This document shows positions 11,886 to 24,170 of a stretch of 64,000 nucleotides of DNA, in pieces (the stretch's first letter is position 1; each line of letters starts with the position of its first letter). The stretch comes from Mactromeris polynyma. Its lineage: Eukaryota; Mollusca; Bivalvia; Venerida; Mactridae. The notes under the pieces were generated by a model. The model did not search any database, had not been told where the DNA came from, and was given only the letters and a program-made list of their open reading frames with translations. A program made the position numbers and the translations under genes. The stretch covers positions 6,014,001 to 6,078,000 of the forward strand of contig JASFXZ010000008.1 of NCBI GenBank assembly GCA_032209605.1. Direction: 5' to 3'.

Positions 11886-12881
11886 AAGTAAATGTGCTCA
11901 GAAAGTAGGTGTCTAATAATCAGAAATGGCTGGCCCTTTAAACAGGATCGACACTGTAAAAAATGAACACTTTTACATATGTATCAATCAGGAGATTTGA
12001 ACTATTCAATATCTAGAACAAAAAATCGACCTGCTTTCTACATGAATTATTATCTAGGTTTTTGATGTATCACCTTCGACACGGTCCTCTTAATTATACG
12101 CTGCTAATGCCGACAGAATCTAACAAGTTTCCATGGAAATATTTCTCTTTGATATGATTATGTAATATTATTTTAAAATCTGCGCGTGACAGAAGCGCCA
12201 TGTTTGTCTTTTTATCTGCCTTTGTGCAGCGAGAGAATCATTCTGAGTTAATTAATAGCCAGATACAAATAGTGTCTTCCCTGGAGAACACAATGGGTTT
12301 CCATTGCTATCAAAGTGTTTCAAACAACCCCACCGTTAATATGACATTACTGATTTATTCGGTCCACGAACACGAAATATTGTGAGAAATACATCAGTTT
12401 GATGGCATGCATATATCGTATTGTAGAAGTTTGTGAAGTTCATTTTCAAGGGACAATCTTCATCAATTGATTCCTAATAAAATATTGACAATGTGATTCA
12501 GTGGTTGTAGGCCGACTTCGTAGATACAATACATCATGTAATTGTTATGCTAGCAACAATGGTAAAATGCTTTATTATACTGTTAATCGGGATACAATTG
12601 GTATATGCACATATTGACTACTTTTGGTGTTTAATACCAAATGAATCAACATGACCACATTACTGTTTGAGTATTAATGATTTGAACACATTTCCGACTT
12701 GATTAAAAATGGTAAATTTTATTTATTTGTATCTTTAACAAATACGCACCATGTGTTATCACTTTAAAGCAATTAGCTTTTTTGTTTTATGTCAGACTAA
12801 ATATAGTTTATTCACATACCCATGTATTTGTTATGTCTTATATCGCTTAAAGGTAAATAAAGACATCGTACAGGATATGTC
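11886..12881. other. Non-coding spacer
   Basis: AT-rich sequence, nothing recognised before the large 25-bp array begins. Confidence 0.5.
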
Positions 12882-15800
12882 GCACACAAGGCGCACACCA
12901 AACCTTAAATACAAGGAACACAGCCAACCTAAAACACACACAGCACAGCCACCCTAAAACACAATGTGCACAGACAACCTAAAACACAAGGAATACAGCC
13001 AACCCATAACACAATGAACACAACCACCTTAAAACATAAGGAACACAGCCAGCCTCAAACACAATGAACACAGCCAGCCTCAAACACAAGGAACACAGCC
13101 ACCCTAAAACACAAGGAACACAGCCACCCTAAAACACAAGGAACACAGCCACCCTAAAACACAAGGAACACAGCCAGCCTCAAATACAAGGAACACAGCC
13201 ACCCTAAAACACAAGGAACACAGCCAGCCTCAAACACAATGAACACAACCACCTTAAAACACAAGGAACACAGCCACCCTAAAACACAAGGAACACAGCC
13301 ACCCTAAAACACAATGAACACAACCACCTTAAAACACAAGGAACACAGCCACCCTAAAACACAAGGAACACAGCCACCCTAAAACACAAGGAACACAGCC
13401 AGCCTCAAACACAATGAACACAACCACCTTAAAACACAAGGAACACAGCCACCCTAAAACACAAGGAACACAGCCACCCTAAAACACAATGAACACAACC
13501 ACCTTAAAACACAAGGAACACAGCCACCCTAAAACACAAGGAACACAGCCACCCTAAAACACAATGAACACAGCCACCCTAAAACATAAGGAACACAGCC
13601 ACCCTAAAACACAAGGAACACAGCCACCCTAAAACACAAGGAACACAGCCACCCTAAAACACAAGGAACACAGCCACCCTAAAACACAAGGAACACAGCC
13701 ACACTAAAACACAAGGAACACAGCCACCCTAAAACACAAGGAACACAGCCACCCTAAAACACAATGAACACAGCCACCCTAAAACACAAGGAAAACAGCC
13801 AGCCTCAAACAGAAGGAACACAGCCACCTTAAAACATAAGGAACACAGCCACCCTAAAACACAAGGAACACAGCCAGTCTCAAACACAAGGAACACAGCC
13901 AGCCTCAAACACAAGGAACACAGCCACCCTAAAACACAAGGAACACAGCCACCCTAAAACACAAGGAACACAGCCAGCCTCAAACACAAGGAACACAGCC
14001 ACCCTAAAACACAAGGAACACAGCCAGCCTCAAACACAAGGAACACAGCCACCTTAAAACATAAGGAACACAGCCACCCTAAAACACAAGGAACGCAGCC
14101 AGCATCAAACACAAGGAACACAGCCAGCCTCAAACACAAGGAACACAGCCACCCTAAAACACAAGGAACACAGCCAGCCTCAAACACAAGGAACACAGCC
14201 ACCCTAAAACACAAGGAACACAGCCACCCTAAAACACAAGGAACACAGCCACCCTAAAACACAAGGAACACAGCCACCCTAAAACACAATGAACACAGCC
14301 ACCCTAAAACACAATGTGCACAGACAACCTTAAACACAAGGAATACAGCCAACCCATAACACAATGAACACAGCCACCCTAAAACACAAGGAACACAGCC
14401 ACCCTAAAACACAAGGAACACAGCCAGCCTCAAACACAAGGAACACAGCCACCCTAAAACACAAGGAACACAGCCACCCTAAAACACAAGGAACACAGCC
14501 ACCCTAAAACACAAGGAACACAGCCACCCTAAAACACAAGGAACACAGCCACCCTAAAACACAAGGTACACAGCCGCCTTAAAACATAAGGAACACAGCC
14601 AGCCTCAAACACAAGGAACACAGCCAGCCTCAAACACAAGGAACACAGCCAGCCTCAAACACAAGGAACACAGCCAGCCTCAAACACAAGGAACACAGCC
14701 ACCTTAAAACATATGGAACAAAGCCACCTAAAAACACAAGGAACCAGCCAGCCTCAAACACAATGAACACAGCCACCCTAAACCACAAGGAACACAGCCA
14801 CCCTAAAACATAAGGAACACAGCCACCCTAAAACATAAGGAACACAGCCACCCTAAAACGCAAGGAACACAGCCAGCCTCAAACACAAGGAACACAGCCA
14901 CCCTAAAACACAAGGAACACAGCCACCCTAAAACACAATGAACACAGCCAGCCTCAAACACAAGGAACACAGCCAGCCTCAAATAAAAGGAACACAGCCA
15001 GCCTCAAATACAAGGAACACAGCCACCCTAAAACACAAGGAACACAGCCACCCTAAAACACAAGGAAAACAGCCAGCCTCAAACACAAGGAACACAGCCA
15101 CCCTAAAACACAAGGAACACAGCCAGCCTAAAACACAAGGAACACAGCCACCCTAAAACACAAGGAACACAGCCACCCTAAAACACAAGGAACACAGCCA
15201 CCCTAAAACACAAGGAACACAGCCACCCTAAAACACAAGGAACACAGCCACCCTAAAACACAAGGAACACAGCCACCCTAAAATACAAGGAACACAGCCA
15301 CCCTTAAACACAATGAACACAGCCACCCTAAAACACAAGGAACACAGCCACCCTAAAACACAAGGAACACAGCCACCCTAAAACACAAGGAACACAGCCA
15401 CCCTAAAACACAAGGAACACAGCCACCCTAAAACACAAGGAACACAGCCACCCTAAAACACAAGGAACACAGCCACCCTAAAACACAAGGAACACAGCCA
15501 CCCTAAAACACAAGGAACACAGCCACCCTAAAACACAAGGAACACAGCCAGCCTCAAATACAAGGAACACAGCCAGCCTCAAACACAAGGAACACAGACA
15601 CCCTTAAACATAAGGTGCACAGCCACCCTAAAACATAAGGTGCACAGCCAGCCCAAAACACAAGGTGCACAGCCACCCTAAAACATAAGGTGCACAGCCA
15701 GCCCAAAACATAAGGAACACAGCCACCCTAAAACACAAGGTGCACAGCCAGCCCAAAACATAAGGAACACAGCCACCCTAAAACATAAGGTGCACAGCCA

Positions 15801-17092
15801 GCCCAAAACATAAGGAACACAGCCACCCTAAAACACAAGGTGCACAGCCAGCCCAAAACATAAGGAACACAGCCACCCTAAAACATAAGGTGCACAGCCA
15901 GCCCAAAACATAAGGAACACAGCCACCCTAAAACACAAGGTGCACAGCCAGCCCAAAACATAAGGAACACAGCCACCCTAAAAATACAAGGAACACAGCC
16001 ACCCTAAAACACAAGGAACACAGCCACCCTAAAACATAAGGTGAACAGTCAACTTAAAACACAAGGTGCACAGTCAACTTAAAACACAAGAAGCACAGTC
16101 AACTTAAAACACAAGATGCACAGTCAACTTAAAACACAAGGAACACAGTCAACTTAAAACACAAGAAGCACAGTCAACTTAAAACACAAGAAGCACAGTC
16201 AACTTAAAACACAAGGAACACAGCCACACTAAAACACAAGGTGCACAGCCAACTTAAAACACAAGAAGCACAGTCAACTTAAAACACAAGAAGCACAGTC
16301 AACTTAAAACACAAGAAGCACAGTCAACTTAAAACACAAGGTGCACAGCCAACTTAAAACACAAGAAGCACAGTCAACTTAAAACACAAGAAGCACAGTC
16401 AACTTAAAACACAAGGAACACAGCCACACTAAAACACAAGGTGCACAGCCAACTTAAAACACAAGAAGCACAGTCAACTTAAAACACAAGAAGCACAGTC
16501 AACTTAAAACACAAGAAGCAAAGTCAACTTAAAACACAAGAAGCACAGCCAACTTAAAACACAAGGTGCACAGTCAACTTAAAACACAAGAAGCACAGTC
16601 AACTTAAAACACAAGAAGCACAGTCAACTTAAAACACAAGGAACACAGTCAACTTAAAACACAAGAAGCACAGTCAACTTAAAACACAAGGTGCACAGCC
16701 ACACTCAAACACAAGGAGCACAGCTAACCTAAAACAAAAGTGGCCCAGTCAACTTAAAACACAAGAAGCACAGTCAACTTAAAACACAAGGAACACAGCC
16801 ACACTAAAACACAAGGTGCACAGCCAACTTATAACACAAGAAGCACAGTCAACTTAAAACACAAGAAGCACAGTCAACTTAAAACACAAGGAACACAGCC
16901 ACACTCAAACACAAGGAGCACAGCCAACTTAAAACACAAGAAGCACAGTCAACTTAAAACACAAGAAGCACAGTCAACTTAAAACACAAGGAACACAGCC
17001 ACACTCAAACACAAGGAGCACAGCTAACCTAAAACAAAAGTGGCCCAGTCAACTTTAAACACAAGAAGCACAGTCAACATAAAACACAAGGA
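12882..17092. repeat. Satellite array, 25-bp unit, about 168 copies
   Basis: The consensus is AAGGAACACAGCCACCCTAA followed by AACAC. Three zones are visible. From 12882 to about 15590, CACCCTAAAA and CAGCCTCAAA variants are mixed. From about 15600 to 16040, AAGGTGCACAGCCAGCCCAA units alternate with AAGGAACACAGCCACCC units, giving 50-bp dimers and a 100-bp pattern through an alternating T/C. From about 16040 to 17092, the main unit is AAGAAGCACAGTCAACTTAA, with longer-period insertions. Short minus-strand and plus-strand open frames inside are repeat artefacts. Confidence 0.97.
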
Positions 17093-17276
17093 GACATGAA
17101 TAACAAAGTATACAAATGCAAAGGGGACACAAAATACAAACATACAGTCAAATTGTATCATACATTTCAGCAAGTTTTCACTACATTATTGTTTCAACAG
17201 TTTTCCCAACGCGCAACTGTTCCCCCGCATTAGTACAAAATACGATAAGATAAATTTTATTTAAAGTCGGCAAGAC

Positions 17277-17632
17277 ATATAGAGAATCTCGGGTTACTGT
17301 CCGGTGAGAACAATGTTATCAGGCGAGGTGATATCGTTTGTGGTGGCGAGCTTTAGCGAGTCACCACGAACGATATCGCCGAGTCTGATAACATTGTTCG
17401 AGCCGGACAGTAACTTGAGATTCTATTTATCATGAAACTTAATTTTCCGAGCATGTTTTAGTGTGTCTTTACCTAAAATTTAGTGTTCAATCCGCTAATA
17501 AGTAGTCCGTCAATTTGTGGGCGGAGCTTAAAAGTGTTATCATGCTACTAGCAGCCTATTGACCTGAGAACACTTTATGTTATCAGGTCATGTGTTATCA
17601 GTCTGTTACCATGGTAGTTGCATGATAAATAT
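17277..17632. mobile_element. Foldback element, copy 1
   Basis: The first 144 bp (17281-17424) form a long hairpin: the arm AGAATCTCGGGTTACTGTCC is matched by an inverted arm ending GGACAGTAACTTGAGATTCT, and the loop is close to CTTTAG. The remaining part is bounded by an inverted pair, TTTATCATG and CATGATAAA. Almost the same sequence recurs at 18885. There is no coding sequence. The common ends are ATATAGAG and GATAAATAT; no target duplication is obvious. Confidence 0.8.
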
Positions 17633-18884
17633 AAGTCCTGAGAGCTTTTGAAATGACAAGTTATGAGCCTCGTTTTTATACAGAGATATAATTTCTTCCG
17701 TCACTAGTATTGATTGTCGGGACTATGTGATAAAGTCCGGACATCAGCTGTATTATGTAAGAATGTAAATCAAATGTTGCAACAACTATAATTCTTGAGA
17801 ATTGCTTTTAAAAGAATTGGAAATGATTATTACTGCATGCAGGAAATGGTTAAAAGGTTTAACAATCGTTTAATAAAATTTACGAGAGATTAGGAAAACC
17901 TGCATGTGATATAAAGTGTTAAAACCCGTACTAACCGTAATGTTTCCTGATGCCATTTGCGCGTATCCCATTATAAGGTTCGCATGGAAATACAATGTTA
18001 TTTTCCTCCCACGTTCTCTTTTGCGGAGAGTATGTACTGAAAACCGTCATACAGGTCGTATAATCTCTGATGTATCGTAAAATAATGGTATATCTTGTGA
18101 TTAGTTGTTCCCGGTGGAACATTGTTCATTACAGCATTGTGACATGTATTGACTACAAAGAAAATAATGACAAACATAAACTATATAGTACTAGAATAGT
18201 AGGAGATTGCCTCTCTTGTTGTAAGGTTTTGTTGTTGTTTTTGTTGGCAATGAATTGAAAACAATCCAGAAACGACACGATAATATGAACATGAACGTGT
18301 GTCATTTCTTTAGAAATCTTGGTAGTCTATGTTTATGTAAAGCAAAATAACACTTTATTAAAATTAAGATTGACAACATATTTTCAAAGTTTCATGACAA
18401 CTAGCCGTATAATGAAATTAATATAAGCAAAATATCATATATAAGTTTGAATTGTTACCTCCCTTTAGTAAATATTAGTACCCCCAGGGCATATTACGGT
18501 AAAATATCGTAGCCATGTATTGGAGCAATCATTTTCACACCCTTATATAACAAACATTATTTACAAATGTCTAGTTATAAATACCTGCGATATCTTCATA
18601 ACACAATAGAGATAAGGAAAACAAAACGACAAGCATATTTTGAAGAGATATAAAGATCACGTGTTGAATGTTGCATTATGTTCGGATATAAAGCAAACAT
18701 GACAAAATACGATATTTGGCTTGTCGTTCAGTCTCTATTCCTCGGGTTTATTGTGGAAAAATAGAACATCTCTGAGTGACTCATGCAGAACTATCAATGT
18801 ATAAGGTAGGAGCAAAAATTCTTGAATTGTGTATGCATAAATTTCATGACCGTATATCCATTCATTAAGGTCATACCAATATGG
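17633..18884. other. Spacer between foldback copies
   Basis: About 1.25 kb of AT-rich sequence with no recognised gene. Confidence 0.5.
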
Positions 18885-19230
18885 ATATAGAGAATCTCGG
18901 GTTACTGTCCGGTGAGAACAATGTTATCAGGCGAGGTGATATCGTTTGTGGTGGCGAGCTTTAGCGAGTCACCACGAACGATATCGCCGAGTCTGATAAC
19001 ATTGTTCGAGCCGGACAGTAACTTGAGATTCTATTTATCATGAAACTTAATTTTCCGAGCATGTTTTAGTGTGTCTTTACCTAAAATTTAGTGTTCAATC
19101 CGCTAATGTGATTTGTGGGCGGAGCTTAAAAGTGTTATCATGCTACTAGCAGCCTATTGACCTGAGAACACTTTATGTTATCAGGTCATGTGTTATCAGT
19201 CTGTTACCATGGTAGTTGCATGATAAATAT
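18885..19230. mobile_element. Foldback element, copy 2
   Basis: Same orientation as the copy at 17277 and almost identical, apart from a replaced segment after CAATCCGCTAAT (about 19108) that makes it about 10 bp shorter. The hairpin arms and loop are retained. Flanking sequences differ on both sides, which fixes the element ends at ATATAGAG and GATAAATAT. Confidence 0.8.
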
Positions 19231-19770
19231 GTTTAACGTCCTCATGAAGTAAGATTTCGCAGTCTGATCAAAAAAAAATCTGAAATGTCAAAAATATCCA
19301 TGTTAAAACATAACGACATTGGCTCCCTAACCCGATAACAATGTGACCATGTTCAAAGCTGAAAATCATTAAATCTAGTCATTTACTTGGTGCTTTATAT
19401 CTATGTCTTGATGTATAATGTCTTTGCTTGCGGGAACATACAAATGATACATATTAATTCATTTTTGCGAGCTGAATCCTTAAAACTGAATTTTGTATAG
19501 TGGCAAGAAAACATAACAAAGTGGTAGGAAACATGACAACTGATGAGAAACATTTGTAGAATTGTCAATCTGAATAAAATGTGGATAAATGGAAAACATC
19601 TTTCACGATTGGGTTCTGATTCCTGACAAACTGGAACAATGTTGTCTGAATCATTTCTCTGACGCAGGGACTTTTGTCAACATAATCAGAGAAGTATGTG
19701 TTCTGGAATAAAACATATAAGCAATTATGACCCAGTATTTTTCTCGCATGGCGGTCTGAATGTCCCTGTG
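19231..19770. other. Non-coding spacer
   Basis: No recognised feature. Confidence 0.5.
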
Positions 19771-20455
19771 AAAATCCCACCGGTCGGAAACAATCCGTCA
19801 GAATCCCGCCGGTCGGAAATCAATCCGTCAGAATCCCGGGGCCGAAATCAATCTGTCAGAATCCAGCTTGTCGGAAACCAATCCGTTAGAATCCCGCCAG
19901 TCGGGTATCAATCCGTCAGAATCCCGCCGGTCGGGAATTAATCCGTCAGAATCCCGCCGGTCGGAAATCAATCCGTCAGAATCCCGCCGGTCGGAAATCA
20001 ATCCGTCAGAATCCCGCCGGTTGGAAATCAAGAATCCAGTTGGTCGGACATCAATCCGTCAGAATCCCGCCGGTCGGAAATCTATCCGTCCGAATCCCGC
20101 CAGTCGGAAACCAATCCGTCAGAATCCCGCCGGTCGGAAAACCAATCCGTCAGAATCCCGCCGGTCGGAATCAATCCGTCAGAATCCCGCCGGTCGGAAA
20201 TCAATCCGTCAGAATCCAGCCGGTCGGAAATCAATCCGTCAGAATCCCGCCTGTCGGAAATCTATCCGTCAGAATCCCGCCAGTCGGAAACCAATCCGTG
20301 AGAATCCCGCCTGTCGGAAAACCAATCCGTCAGAATCCCGCCGGTCGGAAACCAATCCGTCAGAATCCAGCCGGTCAGAAATCTATCCGTCAGAATCCCG
20401 CCAGTCGGAAACCAATCCGTCAGAATCCCGCCTGTCGGAAAACCAATCCGTCAGA
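19771..20455. repeat. Minisatellite, 30-bp unit, about 23 copies
   Basis: The unit is GCCGGTCGGAAATCAATCCG followed by TCAGAATCCC, with 29-31 bp variants. It is GC-richer than its surroundings. The 30-bp period keeps frames open (for example 19868-20479), but the one-base length variants shift the frame between copies. I read those frames as artefacts. Confidence 0.95.
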
Positions 20456-21226
20456 TGTTTGCTGATGTCTTATGGATGATGATAGCGTTTCTGTGATTTG
20501 TTTACGTTCGTTATACGCCGCGACAACTTTAATGAATATAATCACCATTATTAAAATAAGTAATTCCAGCATATTCCGTGTCGCGAGAAATAGAATTACA
20601 TTATACAAATATAATATAAACCAATGGTCAATAACCCTCTGTCACGGAATATAAGGCACACTCATAGAAAACATGAATGATACAGCTGCATGATAAGACA
20701 ATAATAACTTGTCATGCATGTAATTAGGCGACATTACTAGACACTATTCAGATCATTGAACCGGAAGCCTATATGCGGTCTTCATTTCTATAATGATGGG
20801 CTTTTACGATTCATTGTCTATGCAGTGTGTCGGTCGTTCTGGGACAAAGCCGTATCGAGATTTCTGTCATGACATTTATGTAAATGTTATTTTCCGTACG
20901 CAAGATATTCGTTAAATGTATTTTAATTGTTATGCAGTATATGCCAATTTAAAAAAAATATCATAGGTACCATTGGCTCTCATTGGTTGAGAAAAAAATG
21001 GGTTTACTGTGTGGTGGTCTGATTATCTAGTTAAAGAACGGAAGAATAATTAAAAGAAACAGGTCCATGAACATACAGTCGTATTGATGAGCTGGTCTTC
21101 ATTTCGAGGTGATCTTTACCGTATTAAATCTTAAATGCCACTCACAAGATCAATCGATTTGATTGAAACAACAAAACGAACCATGTTGTAAGTTCATTAT
21201 GAAGATGTAATAGACATTTATTGGAG
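20456..21226. other. Non-coding spacer
   Basis: AT-rich. A faint resemblance to a decayed CAGTAAAACC-type MITE occurs around 21000-21115 (GGTGGTCTGATTAT and TTCGAGGTGATCTTTACCGTA), but it is too weak to call. Confidence 0.4.
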
Positions 21227-21242
21227 TTATGCCCCAGTCATA

Positions 21243-21755
21243 GTGTCACGTTTTGGTCGCCACGTTAAGCTACGTTTGGAAACGTGGCTACAACGTAAGC
21301 AAACGTAGTACAACGTAGCTAAACGTGATCAAACGTGACAAAACGTGAAATTGAAATTTTAATTTTGGACATGTTCAAAATTCGCTGGCGTTTCCCCACA
21401 ACGTACTACAACGTGGCAAGAACGTGGTACAACGTGATATAACGTAGCAAACACGTAGCAAACACGTTACAGAATGTGAACAAAGCGCGTCCCGTCGGTT
21501 GATACGTTCTGTTGCGTTTGTTGACACGTTGTGCTGCGGTATGCTACGTTGTGGCCTCCTTGCTCCCACGTTCCTCGTGACGCGTTATGCCACGCTGTTT
21601 CACGCTATGATACGTTATAACACGTTGTGCGTAATGAGCTGCATTATGCTACGGTGGTCTACGTTGTACGACGTCGCGCTACGTTTCTGCTATGTTGTGG
21701 TACGTTTTGATACGTTGTGGTACGCTATATATGATACGCTCTGCAGCGTCAAGGA
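21243..21755. repeat. Left subterminal ACGT-motif array
   Basis: Close to 30 ACGT tetramers occur in about 500 bp, usually within CAACGTGG or AACGTAGC. Up to about 21485 they face one way; after that the reverse form GCTACGTTGTGG dominates, so the arm is a loose inverted repeat of itself. Subterminal motif clusters of this sort often serve as transposase-binding sites; that role is inferred here. Confidence 0.75.
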
Positions 21756-21855
21756 TGTCAGATGTCGTCTGCCAGAGACAACACATATATACCTCTCCAT
21801 CTAGGACCTCAAATCATTTGCGTTCTTGCTTAAGTCCAAGTGCTGAGCTTCTACC

Positions 21856-22575
21856 ATGGATCTACAACTGGCGAATGCTGTCCTAGCCCTGGACCGAGAC
21901 ATGCTGCGAAATAGGCTACTGCTCCAGAGGGAAGAGGATACAAAGAGAAGGAGAGAGCGGGCCCCGAGCATCATGTTCTGCAGGGACTGGCTCCTGCGAC
22001 GCGAATATTTCGGTCAGTACCACCAACCCATGGAGGAGCTGAGGAGGGAGGATTTGGCCGCCTTCGAGAACTTCCTCAGAATTTATCCCCTCCTATATCA
22101 TGAGCTGTTGGACAGGCTGACCCCAAGCATAAAGAAAAAGGACAGCTGGTTCCAGAAGGCGCTGCCCCCTGGTCTGAAAGATGCGGTCACTCTCCGACAC
22201 CTCGCCACTGGAGAAAGCTACCACTCGCTAATGTACTCATTCAGAGTAGCCCGCAACACTATCTCCTACATGGTCAAAGAAGTCTGCGAGGCAATCGTAT
22301 CAGAGTACTCTGAAGAAGTCATCAACATCCGCACTGACCTGACGAGAGGCGAGGTGCAGCAGAACTCTTCAACACCAGATGACAGTTTCCATGTCTCAGA
22401 CAGCACTATGGGGAAGACATCTCCCTGGCTGGATCTTGGGGTGCTCGTGGACCCTCCATATGCTGTTCTTCTTCACCTGGGGTCCTTGCTGTCCCTCTCA
22501 CTGCTCCACGAACCGTGTCACGGCCTCTACCTCTTGTGCGGCAATCTGTTTTCTTCCTTGCATGTTAAGAATTGA
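21856..22575 (+). pseudogene. Truncated PIF/Harbinger transposase (HARBI1/ALP1-like N-terminal part)
   Basis: The frame encodes 239 residues, of which about the first 155 resemble the N-terminal and helix-turn-helix-like region of Harbinger transposases. Visible marks are REYFGQYHQPMEELR (49-63), FENFLRIYP (70-78), LPPGLKDAVTLRHLATGESY (103-122) and a FRVARNTIS segment (129-137) followed by VKEVCEAIVSEY. The family normally continues into a DDE nuclease domain of about 150-200 residues. Here the similarity stops near residue 160 and the tail (about 22340-22575) is unrelated, so the catalytic residues are missing. The tail could be the end of the antisense accessory (Myb/MADF-like) gene many Harbinger elements carry, brought in by internal deletion; this is a guess. 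The element's target duplication and TIRs are intact, so it could move only with a transposase supplied elsewhere. Confidence 0.85.
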
Positions 22576-22649
22576 GATGTACCTCGCTCGGAAGTCAAAT
22601 CAGTAATGATTAATTTTAGGCCAGCCAGCCAGTACGTGCCGAGTGTTAT

Positions 22650-22905
22650 CTGAACGTGGTTGCATCGTGGTGACAGTGAGGCATAACGAGGCACAACGTG
22701 GCGTCAGCGGGCGAAAGCGTGGCGGCAACGAGGCATTACCCGACTTTGATCTTCGGTGTAACCTTTCAATTGTGTCACAGCGGGACTACAACGAGGCGAC
22801 AGCGTGACTAGCACGTTGCGACAACGTGGCACATCGTGGCACCCGACTGAAATTTCTAAAATCCTGGGTGTCAGAAACGGGACACAACGGCGCGGCCAAA
22901 ACGTG
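22650..22905. repeat. Right subterminal ACGTGG/ACGAGG array
   Basis: Motifs such as AACGTGGTTGC, CAACGTGGCG, CAACGAGGC and GCGTGGC repeat at short intervals up to the right TIR, matching the orientation of the outer part of the left arm. Confidence 0.65.
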
Positions 22906-22924
22906 ACACTATGACTGGGCATTA

Positions 22925-23845
22925 ATGGTTTGATTATGCAGATCAGTACTGCCCAAGTTTGACCCAAGTTTGGCATTGTCCACCATCATTTGTTCCACTT
23001 GTCCCGACTTTCACTTGACTAACACAATTCTATGACAAGTATCTTACACGTAGCCTTGATAGGTTCACGTTACCTCATATTCTCTATCTCGCCGCAATCT
23101 AATTAGTTTAATATGCCGGTGGTATTGTATTTAGTTCAATTATCCTCAATTGCATCTGCTAACATGACCTACTGAAAATACGGACTGTGTCCAATTTTCA
23201 TTGCAAGCATCGTGTCAATTACTTCCGGTCTATGTTATTCGGAACGCCATTAATATTATCCATTAAGATGTTATTTACTGGCACGTAGTTGTGGATCAAC
23301 AACAAAACAAATTATTCTGGGCAATTAAGATATAATTTAAGGAACCGAGGCGAGGTAATCAATAAATTAAACCAATTCCACACAGCGAGTAAAATTATTC
23401 CTCTGCCACGCACATTTTAGCGACATGCGGCGTAGACAAGTTTTGTCAACTTTAACTATAAATATATTAACAAAAAAATAATTTAATTATGCATGAAACA
23501 TTATTCTCTTACCTTCAATGATGGCACTCCCATATGAATATATGTGTATCAATAAAGATACGTTTAATTGGAATTATTGCCTCTGTTTCACGAATGAAAA
23601 TTAAATGCATTTTGCATTTTATACATACAATGAAACTACCATTGGTTCAGCAGAAAAGCAGTTTTAGGGGTTAGGTGTCGGATAATTGAGACGAAATATA
23701 GCAGAAATTTGAATTTAGCCTATGAAGACGGTCTTACTAATGATGCCTTTTTTGTAGACAATTTAGTATAAAGTATAGCCAAAATATTACTGCCAATAAC
23801 CAAGTGAAGACCACTCACTTTTAATTGTCCTTTAAGTAAATTGAG
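22925..23845. other. Non-coding spacer
   Basis: AT-rich sequence, nothing recognised. Confidence 0.5.
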
Positions 23846-23998
23846 TATGTACAATGTTGTATGCTATACGCCTATACAATAGTTATGTACAATGTTGTAT
23901 GCTATACGCCTATACAATAGTTATGTACAATGTTGTATGCTATACGCCTATCCAATAGTTATGTACAATGTTGTATGCTATACGCCTATACAATAGTT
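23846..23998. repeat. Tandem repeat, 38-bp unit, 4 copies
   Basis: Copies of TATGTACAATGTTGTATGCT followed by ATACGCCTATACAATAGT start at 23846, 23884, 23922 and 23960. They are nearly identical. Confidence 0.95.
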
Positions 23999-24170
23999 TT
24001 GCCCTTGCAGTGCTTGTATCCATCATCATATAATTTCATACGTTTCTCTTTTGTAATTATGTTGTTTACTGTCATATAATGAAATTGCACTGGCGAAGGA
24101 CAAATATTTGTTAACGCTCAACAAAGTATAGTTTAATTATACAATGTAGTTCAATATGATAGCAGACAAC

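Larger units (their letters stand above)
21230..22921 (+). mobile_element. PIF/Harbinger DNA transposon, complete ends, defective
   Basis: The left end TGCCCCAGTCATAGTGTCAC continues to GTTTTGG. The right end is its inverted copy with one C fewer. Both ends are flanked by TTA (21227-21229 and 22922-22924), the 3-bp duplication typical of PIF/Harbinger. Inside lies a reading frame resembling the N-terminal part of Harbinger transposases (21856). Both subterminal arms are packed with ACGT motifs. At 1692 bp, without the nuclease domain, the copy is non-autonomous. Confidence 0.9.

Noticed and set aside
19868..20479. 203-codon frame with repeated ESRRSEINPS-like peptide
   Set aside because: Unit length varies between 29 and 31 bp, shifting frames between copies. 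It is a minisatellite.
21000..21115. Decayed CAGTAAAACC-type MITE
   Set aside because: Only two short motif matches, and no clear ends.
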